Source: Stenotrophomonas sp. ASS1
GTDB lineage: Bacteria > Pseudomonadota > Gammaproteobacteria > Xanthomonadales > Xanthomonadaceae
Assembly (NCBI RefSeq): GCF_004346925.1
Contig: NZ_CP031167.1
Location: 4,422,001-4,486,000 of the forward strand
DNA: 64,000 nt
Direction: 5' to 3'
Shown here: in pieces, positions 1 through 8,285 of the stretch
How the letters are laid out: each line of letters opens with the position of its first letter
How positions within the stretch are numbered: position 1 is the first letter of the stretch
The notes under the pieces: generated by a model
What the model saw: only the letters and a program-made list of their open reading frames with translations
Databases searched by the model: none
Told to the model about the DNA's origin: nothing
Translations under genes and position numbers: made by a program

Positions 1-91
1 CGACCAGTTTGCTGCGGGCGCGGGCATCGGCAATGGCGTGGATCGCGTAGGCGATGCAGATGAAGAGAGTGATCGGGATCAGTTCCTGCAT
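1..91 (-). CDS. Small membrane protein, 5' part only
   Basis: The first 30 codons of a minus-strand gene run off the left edge of the window. The start is well supported: an AGGAG ribosome-binding site lies about 7 bases upstream of the ATG. The visible peptide begins MQELIPITLFICIAYAIHAI, a hydrophobic segment that should act as a membrane anchor, followed by a basic stretch (DARARSKL). Function is unknown. It is divergent from the S9 peptidase gene, so the roughly 170 bases between them should hold both promoters. Confidence 0.6.
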   Translation of the reverse strand, partial: MQELIPITLFICIAYAIHAIADARARSKLV

Positions 92-258
92 GGTCGGGCT
101 CCTGTTCGGTGGATGATGCGGGTTCAGGAGAATGGATGCGCAAGCCCGGCAACCGGTTGCACCACTTTGCCAATCCCGCTGCCATGACCTGTGGCCCCTG
201 CCCCGGGCCCTTGCGGCTGCTACGCTTGGCCGGTTTCCTCTTCTGGTGCCGTCCGCCC

Positions 259-2628
259 ATGTCCCGAGTGCTGCCCCTGTCCCTCCTGCTGTCGGCCGTG
301 CTGGCCGCACCGGCTGCGCATGCCGCGCCGACGCCGATCACCATCGAACAGGCCATGGCCGACCCGGACTGGATCGGTCCGCCGGTCGAAAAGGCCTGGT
401 GGTCGTGGAACAGCCAGCAGGTGGAATACCAGCTCAAGCGCAACGGCAGCCCGGTGCGCGATACCTTCCGCCAGCCGGTGGCCGGTGGCGTGGCCGCACA
501 GGTGGCCGATGACCAGCGTGGCACCCTGGACGTGGCCGAGCCGGTCTACGACCGCAGCCGCAGCCGCAGCGCCTTCGTCCGCAATGGCGACGTGTTCGTG
601 CGCGACCTGCGCAGCGGCGCGCTGACCCAGCTGACCCGCAGCAACGAGCGCGCGGGCAACGTGAACTTTGCTGCCGACAATGGCGTGATCTGGCGCGTTG
701 GCCAGAACTGGTTCCACTGGACCGCCGCGAGCGGCGTGCAGCAGGTGGCCAGCCTGAAGGCCGAGAAGGATCCGCGCACGCCGCCGAAGGCCGACGTGCT
801 GCGTGACCAGCAGCTGCGCACGCTGGAAACCCTGCGCCGCGACCGCGACCAGCGCGAAGCACTGAAGGACCAGGACCAGCGTTGGCGCCAGGCCGACCCG
901 ACCCGCGCGCCGGGCCCGGTGTACCTGGGCACCGACGTGGAGATCGCCGACAGCGTGCTGTCGCCGGACCTGACCCACCTGATCGTGGTGACCAAGCCGA
1001 AGGACTTCGATGACGGCCGCGGCGGCAAGATGCCGCTGTACGTGACCGAGTCGGGCTACGAGGAAACCGAAGACACCCGCACCCGCGTCGGCCGCAACGG
1101 CTTCGAACCGCACACCCTGTGGTATGTGGACGTGCGCACCGGCAAGGCCGAGAAGGTCTCGCTGTCCAGCCTGCCTGGCATCAGCACCGATCCGCTGGCC
1201 GAGCTGCGCCGCAAGGCCGGCAAGGATGCGCTGAAGGGCGAGCGCAGCCTGCAGGTGATGAGCGACTTCATGGGCGGTGGCATCCGCTGGAGCGCCGACG
1301 GCCAGCAGGCCGCGGTGATGCTGCGTGCCAACGACAACAAGGACCGCTGGATCATCAGCGTCAACGCTGCCGATGGCCGCGTGCAGAACCGCCATCGCCT
1401 GACCGACAACGGCTGGATCAACTGGGGCTTCAATGATTTCGGCTGGATGGCCGATGGCCGCACGCTGTGGCTGCTGTCGGAGGAATCGGGCTTCTCGCAC
1501 CTGTACACGCAGGCCGGCACGGCCAAGCCGCAGGCGCTGACCAGCGGCAAGTGGGAAACCTCGGCGCCGGTGCCGTCGGCCGATGGCAAGGGCTTCTACT
1601 TCCTGTGCAACCAGCAGGCGCCGCATGACTACGAAGTCTGCGCGGTCGATACCGGCAGCCGCCAGGTGCGCGAGCTGACCAGCCTCAACGGCGTGGAAGA
1701 CTTCTCGTTATCGCCGGACGGCCAGCAGCTGCTGGTGCGCTATTCCGGTGCCTACCTGCCGCCGCAGTTGGCCGTGCTGCCGAGCACCGGTGGCCAGGCC
1801 CGCGTGCTGACCGACACCCGCACCGCCGACTACAAGGCGCGCCAGTGGATCCAGCCGAAGCTGGTGGCAGTGCCGTCCAAGCATGGCGCCGGCGTGGTCT
1901 GGGCCAAGTACTACGAACCGGAAAACAAGGAACCGGGGAAGAAATACCCGATCGTGATGTTCGTGCACGGCGCCGGCTACCTGCAGAACGTGCACCAGCG
2001 CTACCCGGCCTACTTCCGCGAGCAGATGTTCCACAACCTGCTGGTGCAGAAGGGCTACATCGTGCTGGACATGGATTACCGCGGCAGCGAGGGCTACGGC
2101 CGCGACTGGCGTACTGCGATCTACCGCAACATGGGCCACCCGGAACTGGAAGACTACAAGGACGGCCTGGACTGGCTGGTCGACACCCAGCAGGGTGACC
2201 GCGACCACGCCGGCATCTACGGCGGTTCCTACGGCGGCTTCATGACCTTCATGGCGCTGTTCCGCTCGCCGGGCACGTTCAAGGCCGGCGCCGCGCTGCG
2301 CCCGGTGGTCGACTGGCACCAGTACAACCATGGCTACACCAGCAACATCCTCAACACCCCGGACATCGATCCGGAGGCGTACCGCGTGTCCTCGCCGATC
2401 GAGTACGCGCAGAACCTGCAGGACAACCTGCTGATCGCCCACGGCATGATGGATGACAACGTGTTCTTCCAGGACTCGGTGAACCTGACCCAGCGCCTGA
2501 TCGAACTGCACAAGGACAACTGGTCGATCGCTCCGTACCCGCTGGAGCGCCACGGCTACGTCCGCGCCGATTCCTGGCTGGACCAGTACAAGCGCATCCT
2601 CAAGCTGTTCGAGCAGAACCTGAAGTGA
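259..2628 (+). CDS. Secreted S9-family (dipeptidyl-peptidase IV-like) serine peptidase
   Basis: A 789-residue exported prolyl-oligopeptidase-family peptidase, expected to cleave dipeptides or small peptides in the periplasm. The start at 259 is chosen because it gives a clean signal peptide (MSRVLPLSLLLSAVLAAPAAHA), whereas longer in-frame starts add a charged leader. The N-terminal two thirds fits the beta-propeller (DPPIV_N) domain. The C-terminal alpha/beta hydrolase has the nucleophile motif GGSYGG with Ser near 657, Asp near 732-733 (GMMDDN) and His near 765 (LERHGY), so the catalytic triad looks intact. The stop codon overlaps the GTG start of the next gene, which suggests co-translation. 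The family is certain; substrate preference cannot be read. Confidence 0.9.
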   Translation: MSRVLPLSLLLSAVLAAPAAHAAPTPITIEQAMADPDWIGPPVEKAWWSWNSQQVEYQLKRNGSPVRDTFRQPVAGGVAAQVADDQRGTLDVAEPVYDRSRSRSAFVRNGDVFVRDLRSGALTQLTRSNERAGNVNFAADNGVIWRVGQNWFHWTAASGVQQVASLKAEKDPRTPPKADVLRDQQLRTLETLRRDRDQREALKDQDQRWRQADPTRAPGPVYLGTDVEIADSVLSPDLTHLIVVTKPKDFDDGRGGKMPLYVTESGYEETEDTRTRVGRNGFEPHTLWYVDVRTGKAEKVSLSSLPGISTDPLAELRRKAGKDALKGERSLQVMSDFMGGGIRWSADGQQAAVMLRANDNKDRWIISVNAADGRVQNRHRLTDNGWINWGFNDFGWMADGRTLWLLSEESGFSHLYTQAGTAKPQALTSGKWETSAPVPSADGKGFYFLCNQQAPHDYEVCAVDTGSRQVRELTSLNGVEDFSLSPDGQQLLVRYSGAYLPPQLAVLPSTGGQARVLTDTRTADYKARQWIQPKLVAVPSKHGAGVVWAKYYEPENKEPGKKYPIVMFVHGAGYLQNVHQRYPAYFREQMFHNLLVQKGYIVLDMDYRGSEGYGRDWRTAIYRNMGHPELEDYKDGLDWLVDTQQGDRDHAGIYGGSYGGFMTFMALFRSPGTFKAGAALRPVVDWHQYNHGYTSNILNTPDIDPEAYRVSSPIEYAQNLQDNLLIAHGMMDDNVFFQDSVNLTQRLIELHKDNWSIAPYPLERHGYVRADSWLDQYKRILKLFEQNLK

Positions 2629-3044
2629 GCAACGCCGCGGCCACGATCCATATCGTGGCCGCGGTCATCCTGGATGACCGCGGCCGGGCGCTGGTGGTGC
2701 GCAAACACGGCGCCAGCCGCTTCATCCAGCCCGGCGGCAAGCCCGAACCCGGCGAAGCACCGCTGCAGGCGCTGGCCCGCGAGATGGACGAGGAACTCGG
2801 CGTGCAGCTGTGCGTCGAGACCGCCGTCGCGCTGGGCACGTTCGAAGACTGGGCGGTGAACGAGCCCGGCCACCGCGTGCAGGCCCAGGCCTGGTGGGTG
2901 CAGGTGGACGGCATGCCACAGGCACGCGCGGAGATCGCTGAACTGGCCTGGGTGCCGCTGCAGCCACCGCACGGCCTGCCCTTGGCACCGCTGAGCGAAC
3001 ACCATATCCTGCCGGCCGTCGCCACCCGGGTGACGGCCCGCTGA
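2625..3044 (+). CDS. Nudix hydrolase
   Basis: A 139-residue cytoplasmic Nudix enzyme. The diagnostic box is perfect at residues 38-60: G-x5-E-x7-REMDEELGV, which supplies the metal-binding glutamates. Proteins of this family split nucleoside diphosphates linked to another group, such as damaged nucleotides or nucleotide sugars; the substrate here is unknown. The start is GTG at 2625, overlapping the TGA of the S9 peptidase gene in a GTGA arrangement, so the two are probably translationally coupled even though their functions are not obviously linked. The size is typical for a single-domain Nudix protein. Confidence 0.9.
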   Translation: MSNAAATIHIVAAVILDDRGRALVVRKHGASRFIQPGGKPEPGEAPLQALAREMDEELGVQLCVETAVALGTFEDWAVNEPGHRVQAQAWWVQVDGMPQARAEIAELAWVPLQPPHGLPLAPLSEHHILPAVATRVTAR

Positions 3045-3074
3045 GCGCGCGGGCACCGATTGCAAGGACACCGG

Positions 3075-3635
3075 ATGTCAATGTCGATCCCGCCGATTCC
3101 TTCGCTGGTCCAACCGACCTATCACGCCTGGGTGCGCCCGATCGCACACGCCTCGTTCTGGCTGTCACTGCTGCTCACGGTCTACTTCGTGATGCAGGGA
3201 CTGCTGCTGTGGCCGCTGCACAACCTTCCGATCTGGCACCTGGTTGAGAGGGAAGTACAACTCCAGCACCTGCACAGCCTGATCTGGCTTCTGGCGCATC
3301 CGGTGGCCGCGTCGATGATCGTCGCACTGCTGTGCCTTGCCTCGACACTGGCCAGCTGGGGACTGCTGCGCGAGCGCAGCTGGGGCCTGTGGAGCTTTGT
3401 GGCGATCCTGCTGATGAGTGCATTGACCAACTTTGCGATCGCCGGGTGGCTGGACGTGTTCATGCGCGACGTCATCCCGTTTCTCTCCGACGACGCCGTC
3501 CTGCAACAGGAACTCCATCTGAAACGCTGGTTGATCACGCTGACCATGGTGGCCATGTCGTTCGTACTCCTCGGCCTGCAGGGCTGGCTGGCCTGGCGCC
3601 TGCTGCGACCAGACATCCGCTCGCGCTTCCACTGA
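3075..3635 (+). CDS. Four-helix inner-membrane protein of unknown function
   Basis: A 187-residue integral membrane protein. Hydrophobic segments are visible near residues 27-50 (FWLSLLLTVYFVMQGLLLW), 75-95, 100-125 and 155-178, separated by short loops. The C-terminus is short and basic. The start at ATG 3075 is preferred because AAGGA sits 6 bases upstream; an earlier TTG and a second ATG at 3081 are possible. It is not recognised as a known transporter or enzyme. It lies 31 bases after the Nudix gene and 35 before the next gene, so it may belong to one transcription unit with both neighbours. Confidence 0.7.
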   Translation: MSMSIPPIPSLVQPTYHAWVRPIAHASFWLSLLLTVYFVMQGLLLWPLHNLPIWHLVEREVQLQHLHSLIWLLAHPVAASMIVALLCLASTLASWGLLRERSWGLWSFVAILLMSALTNFAIAGWLDVFMRDVIPFLSDDAVLQQELHLKRWLITLTMVAMSFVLLGLQGWLAWRLLRPDIRSRFH

Positions 3636-3670
3636 GCCACACCCCTTTTCCGCTCGACAAGGACCGTCGC

Positions 3671-4789
3671 ATGCGCTTGCTGACCCTTCTCCCCGCGCTG
3701 CTGCTGTTCGCCGCGCTGCCTGCCGCCGCCGATGCGCTGCGCTGTGGCGAATACCGCAGCACCGACGGTGGCATGGCGCTGATATTCACATCACCCAGCA
3801 GCGGCTACCGCCGCGACGACGGCAGCGAGCCGGGGCCGCTGTGGGTTGATCGCAGTGCGGCGCAGGCCCGACTGGTCATGCTCGACGATGGCGTGGCACT
3901 GCCGGTCCGGATCAGCGCCGATGGGCAGCGCATCGAAGACGACGTGGTGGTCTACACGCTGCGCCAGTCCCGGGGCTGCGCCAGCGAACCCGCCGCGATT
4001 GCCGGCAGCTGCCGCGCCGCCGGCAGCCACTGCATTGCGCAGCTGCCCGCGGCTTCGCCCGGCCAGATCCAGCGCGCGTGCGACGAAGGCGTTGGCGCGG
4101 GCTGCTCGGCGCTGCTGCGACAACTGCGGGATGGCAGCCCAGCAAAGGCCACCGACGACGTCGGTGCCACGGGCTTTGAACGCCCGCCTGCCTGCCGCGA
4201 ACACACGCCCGGGCATGACCCGCAGGCCTGCGAGGCGCTGACCAATGATGCATTGGCTGCCGCCATGCAGCGGGTGAATCAACGCCTGCAGCAGGAAGAC
4301 GAAGACACGCTGGGTTCGCCGCTTCAGGCCGCTGCTCGCGATCAGCTGCAGCAGCGGTGCCTGCAGCACCGCAGTGGCCGCCTCTGCGTGGAAGTGGCCG
4401 CGCAGCAATTGAACGCGCTGGAACCTGCGTTGGCAGTGCAGGCCCTGCAGGTGGTCTGCGATGCAGGCCGCATCAGTGCCTGTGGACGTACCGCGCCACT
4501 GCGTGAACTCGGCGCCGACCTGCGCCTGGTGCCGTTGCAGCAGGTACCGTGCGGCCGCTACCAGGCCGACGGTGGCGTGATCGACATGCTCGACTTCGGT
4601 GATGGCGCGCGTGCCCGCCTGCACGATGGCGCCGTCCAGCTGCAGCAGAACGGCGAAACCCTTGTGCTGCGCCAGCTCGGCAACGGCGACCTGCTCGGCA
4701 TGGACAACCAGACGGCCTACCAGCGTTACCAGCTCGTGCCCGGCACGGCACAATGCACGCCCCCGCGCGAGGGCCAGGGTTCGCCGTAG
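3671..4789 (+). CDS. Secreted cysteine-rich protein, paralogue 1
   Basis: A 372-residue exported protein of unknown function. It starts with a signal peptide (MRLLTLLPALLLFAALPAAA), and AAGGA precedes the ATG. Two copies of a CG-x-Y-x-DGG module are visible. One is near the N-terminus (RCGEYRSTDGGM); the other, near residue 295, runs from PCGRYQADGGVIDMLDFGD to LLGMDNQT. Between them are paired-cysteine segments such as CDEGVGAGC, CLQHRSGRLC and CDAGRISAC. These resemble the disulphide-stapled helical repeats of Sel1/Hcp-type proteins. The next gene is a paralogue with the same plan, so this is a tandem duplication. The cell-envelope location is inferred from the signal peptide. Confidence 0.75.
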   Translation: MRLLTLLPALLLFAALPAAADALRCGEYRSTDGGMALIFTSPSSGYRRDDGSEPGPLWVDRSAAQARLVMLDDGVALPVRISADGQRIEDDVVVYTLRQSRGCASEPAAIAGSCRAAGSHCIAQLPAASPGQIQRACDEGVGAGCSALLRQLRDGSPAKATDDVGATGFERPPACREHTPGHDPQACEALTNDALAAAMQRVNQRLQQEDEDTLGSPLQAAARDQLQQRCLQHRSGRLCVEVAAQQLNALEPALAVQALQVVCDAGRISACGRTAPLRELGADLRLVPLQQVPCGRYQADGGVIDMLDFGDGARARLHDGAVQLQQNGETLVLRQLGNGDLLGMDNQTAYQRYQLVPGTAQCTPPREGQGSP

Positions 4790-4826
4790 CGCCAGGAGCT
4801 TCCCGTTCGATCGTCAAGGAGACGAC

Positions 4827-6443
4827 ATGCATTCACCCGCACCGCGCCGCCGCTGGCTGGCCTGGGCGTTGCTGCTGGCCGCGCCGATGGCTGCCGCACA
4901 ATCGCCGCAATGCGGCCTGTTCAAGGCCGATGAAGGCAGCAGCACGCTGCGCATCAGCTCACCCAACCGCGGCGAGCAGAAGCACTTCGGCAGTGCGCCG
5001 TCTCCGGTCGCGTTCCAGCAGATCGACGGAAAGCTGCAGCTGGTGAACCTGGAGTACGGCCTGCCCAGCGCGCTGCAGGTGCGCGATCGTGGCCGCACGG
5101 TCGAGGTAGATGGCACGGTCTACCTCCTGCAGGCGGCAGCACAGTGCGCCGCAGCCGCCACGCCGGTTGATGGCAGCTGCCTGGCCGATGCGGCCGCGTG
5201 CCTGGACAACCGTCGCGAAGCGACCCCGACCGCGCTGGAAGCAGGGTGCCGGGAAGGCGTGCCCGGCATGTGCCTGCAACTGGCCGATCGTTGGCACGAG
5301 GAGGCCAAACCCACGGTCGAGGCCGATCCCGCCCTGGCAAAGGCAGCGCTCGACGCCGCCTTGTCCGACATCAAACTCCCCGCCGCCTGTGACAACGGTG
5401 GCTTCGAACAGGGAACCCCGGCGTGTGCCGCCGCACTCGAGGCCGACCCGGCGGCGCAGGAGCAGCTGGTCAAGGCCGCGATGACGGCCGCCATGACCGA
5501 AGCCATGGTGACGATGACGGCGCCGACCGTGCCGGTGATCATTCCAGCTGAGCGGCGGCAACAGTTGTTGCGGTTATGCCGCGAGGTAGCGCACGGCGGT
5601 TTCTGCACCCGCGTGGCTGAGCTGTCCTGGGACGCGGGAGATCCCCAGCAGGCGGTGCAGGCCCTGGCTGCAGCCTGCACCCCCGGCAATGACACCGCCA
5701 CCTGCGAGCGCCTGCCGGCGTTGCAGGCAGTGGGCGCATCGCTGCGACCGCAGCCCGCAACTGCATTGCCCTGCGGCAATTACCGGTCCGACGGCGGCCT
5801 GATGGACACGCTGGACTTCGGTGACGCCGGCCTGGTCGGTGTGGGCTGGAGCAGCCATCTTCGCGCACGCGTCGAAGCGGGCGACATCCGCATCCACCAC
5901 GACCGGGACGGCGACTTCGTGCTGCGCCCGCTGCCCGGCGGCCAGTTGCTGGGCCTGGATAACTGGACCCGCTTCCAGGTGTTCGTCCCCACCGGCGAGG
6001 GCCCGACCCGGTGCAGTGCACCGAAGCAGTTCAAGGTGCTGCCACTGCCGCAGGATTGCCCGCTGGCGCTGGCCAACGAGGGCGGTGCCGAAGCCTGCTG
6101 CGCGCAGGGCAAGCTGCAGGGCTGCAACATTCTCGGCAACCGCCTTGCGCTGTCCGGGAACTGGCTGCAGGCTGCCGAACACTACACCACGGTCTGCCGC
6201 GCCGGCGTGCGCGAAGGGTGCGAGAACCTGGTGACCGCGCAGGGCAACGGCGCGGAACTGGACGCACGGGCAACCCTGGAGCAGCTGTGCAAGGCCGACC
6301 GCAGCGGCCTGCATGTGGCCTGCGACGTGCTCGGCACCCAGAACTGGGAGCTGATCACGCTGGGTGGTGCCCTGCAGAAGGCGGTTGACGAGGCAGCCGA
6401 GGACGACGCTCCGGCGCCGCGCAACTCCAACCGCAAGCGCTGA
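4827..6443 (+). CDS. Secreted cysteine-rich protein, paralogue 2 (longer)
   Basis: A 538-residue exported protein related to its upstream neighbour, with an N-terminal signal peptide ending near AAPMAAAQS. It has the same outer modules: an N-terminal QCGLFKADEG copy and a C-terminal copy running from CGNYRSDGGLMDTLDFGD to LLGLDNWT. It carries more paired-cysteine helical segments, including CREGVPGMC, CREVAHGGFC, CCAQGKLQGC, CRAGVREGC and a final CKADRSGLHVAC. The extra C-terminal third contains only the cysteine repeats. The start at 4827 follows AAGGAGA at a good distance. It is 37 bases downstream of paralogue 1 and probably co-transcribed with it. A hairpin follows the stop. Function is unknown. 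Confidence 0.75.
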   Translation: MHSPAPRRRWLAWALLLAAPMAAAQSPQCGLFKADEGSSTLRISSPNRGEQKHFGSAPSPVAFQQIDGKLQLVNLEYGLPSALQVRDRGRTVEVDGTVYLLQAAAQCAAAATPVDGSCLADAAACLDNRREATPTALEAGCREGVPGMCLQLADRWHEEAKPTVEADPALAKAALDAALSDIKLPAACDNGGFEQGTPACAAALEADPAAQEQLVKAAMTAAMTEAMVTMTAPTVPVIIPAERRQQLLRLCREVAHGGFCTRVAELSWDAGDPQQAVQALAAACTPGNDTATCERLPALQAVGASLRPQPATALPCGNYRSDGGLMDTLDFGDAGLVGVGWSSHLRARVEAGDIRIHHDRDGDFVLRPLPGGQLLGLDNWTRFQVFVPTGEGPTRCSAPKQFKVLPLPQDCPLALANEGGAEACCAQGKLQGCNILGNRLALSGNWLQAAEHYTTVCRAGVREGCENLVTAQGNGAELDARATLEQLCKADRSGLHVACDVLGTQNWELITLGGALQKAVDEAAEDDAPAPRNSNRKR

Positions 6444-7394
<951 letters not shown>

Positions 7395-7477
7395 TGGATG
7401 TCGTCGCGCTGGGCAAGGGCCTGGTGGGCACGCGTAGGCGGTGAAGGGCGGCCGAGCCTGGGCCCGGCGCTACAAGA

Positions 7478-7957
7478 TCAGCTGTGCTTCCGCGCGATGA
7501 TCGTGATGTGCCCGGTCGTCTCCAGCAGCGCGACCTGCACGTCTTCGATCCGCAGCCCGCCCTGCTGGCGCAGCGCGGCGTCGAAATCGGCCGGGCTGAT
7601 CAGTTCGCGGCGGAGAACACCCTCCAGCAGCCGGCCATCACGCGCGATCACGGTGGGCTCTCCTTCGATCATCCGCTCCATGCGGCGATTCCGGGTGGTC
7701 AGCCAGCCCACCCCGTAATTCAGCACGATCAGGGTGGCCGCCAGCAGCAGGCCTCCGCCCAGCGAGGTGTCCGTGCCAAGCAGCGCGTTTTGTACCGCGT
7801 TGCCCAGCAACACGATCAGCAGCACGTCGAAGGGCGTGATCTGTCCCAGAGCCCGCTTGCCACCGAGCCGGACCATGCCCAGCACCACGACATACACCAC
7901 CACCGCGCGCAGGATGAACTCCCACCACGGCATGGCCAGAGCGAACAGGTCGGGCAT
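7478..7957 (-). CDS. DUF421 (YetF-type) membrane protein
   Basis: A 159-residue membrane protein. Two to three hydrophobic helices occupy the first 80 residues (FILRAVVVYVVVLGMVRLGG, then ITPFDVLLIVLLGNAVQNAL, then LLLAATLIVLNYGVGWL). A small soluble C-terminal domain follows with the family signature GEPTVIARDGRLLEGVLRRE. This is the layout of DUF421/YetF proteins, whose role is poorly known. The start at 7957 has an AGGGGAAG ribosome-binding site; an upstream in-frame extension would run through the sRNA and is rejected. The gene is downstream of the sX13-like sRNA terminator, so it should have its own promoter. Confidence 0.85.
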   Translation of the reverse strand: MPDLFALAMPWWEFILRAVVVYVVVLGMVRLGGKRALGQITPFDVLLIVLLGNAVQNALLGTDTSLGGGLLLAATLIVLNYGVGWLTTRNRRMERMIEGEPTVIARDGRLLEGVLRRELISPADFDAALRQQGGLRIEDVQVALLETTGHITIIARKHS

Positions 7958-8020
7958 TGTCTTCCCCTGCGGAGCGGTGGCCCAGCGTGGCGCAGGCCAT
8001 GGCGTCTGGCAACGGCACAA

Positions 8021-8143
8021 ATAAAAAGCCCCGCTGACCAGGGGGAGGTCAACGGGGCCGGGGAACGGGCACTTGGGGAGGAGTCCCCGTTCCGAGATCT
8101 GCTCCAGGGGATGGGAGAGATCCACAACAGGCGTTGCGCCTGT
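8021..8143 (-). ncRNA. sX13: sX13-like small RNA with C-rich loops
   Basis: A compact structured region on the minus strand in the gap after polA. Reading 5' to 3': a TATAAC -10 box (8154-8149), then a perfect hairpin CAACAGGCG/CGCCTGTTG. Next are a hairpin closed by GATCTCTCC/GGAGcAGATC with loop CATCCCCT and a hairpin closed by GGAACGGG/CCCGTTCC with a TCCCC loop. Last is a terminator stem GCCCCGTTGACC with loop TCCCCC followed by TTTTTATTT. C-rich loops on several stems, a length of about 120 nt and the position next to polA match sX13 of Xanthomonas, an Hfq-independent riboregulator. The 5' end is estimated from the -10 box. Confidence 0.85.
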
Positions 8144-8285
8144 TGAGAGTTATAGAAGCACTCCGAACACTAACGGTTCGTGAAGGGGCCCAATTTAATG
8201 AACCTCCATCAGGGCAACATTCATGATTGAGTCAGAAACCTCTGACGAATGAACGAATTCACGTCGTTTTCGGCCTGAAACACCC

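Noticed and set aside
220-1626. Long minus-strand open frame opposite the S9 peptidase gene
   Set aside because: It is a shadow of a high-GC coding strand: composition is Arg/Ala/His-rich and low in motifs, while the plus strand has a complete enzyme with a catalytic triad.
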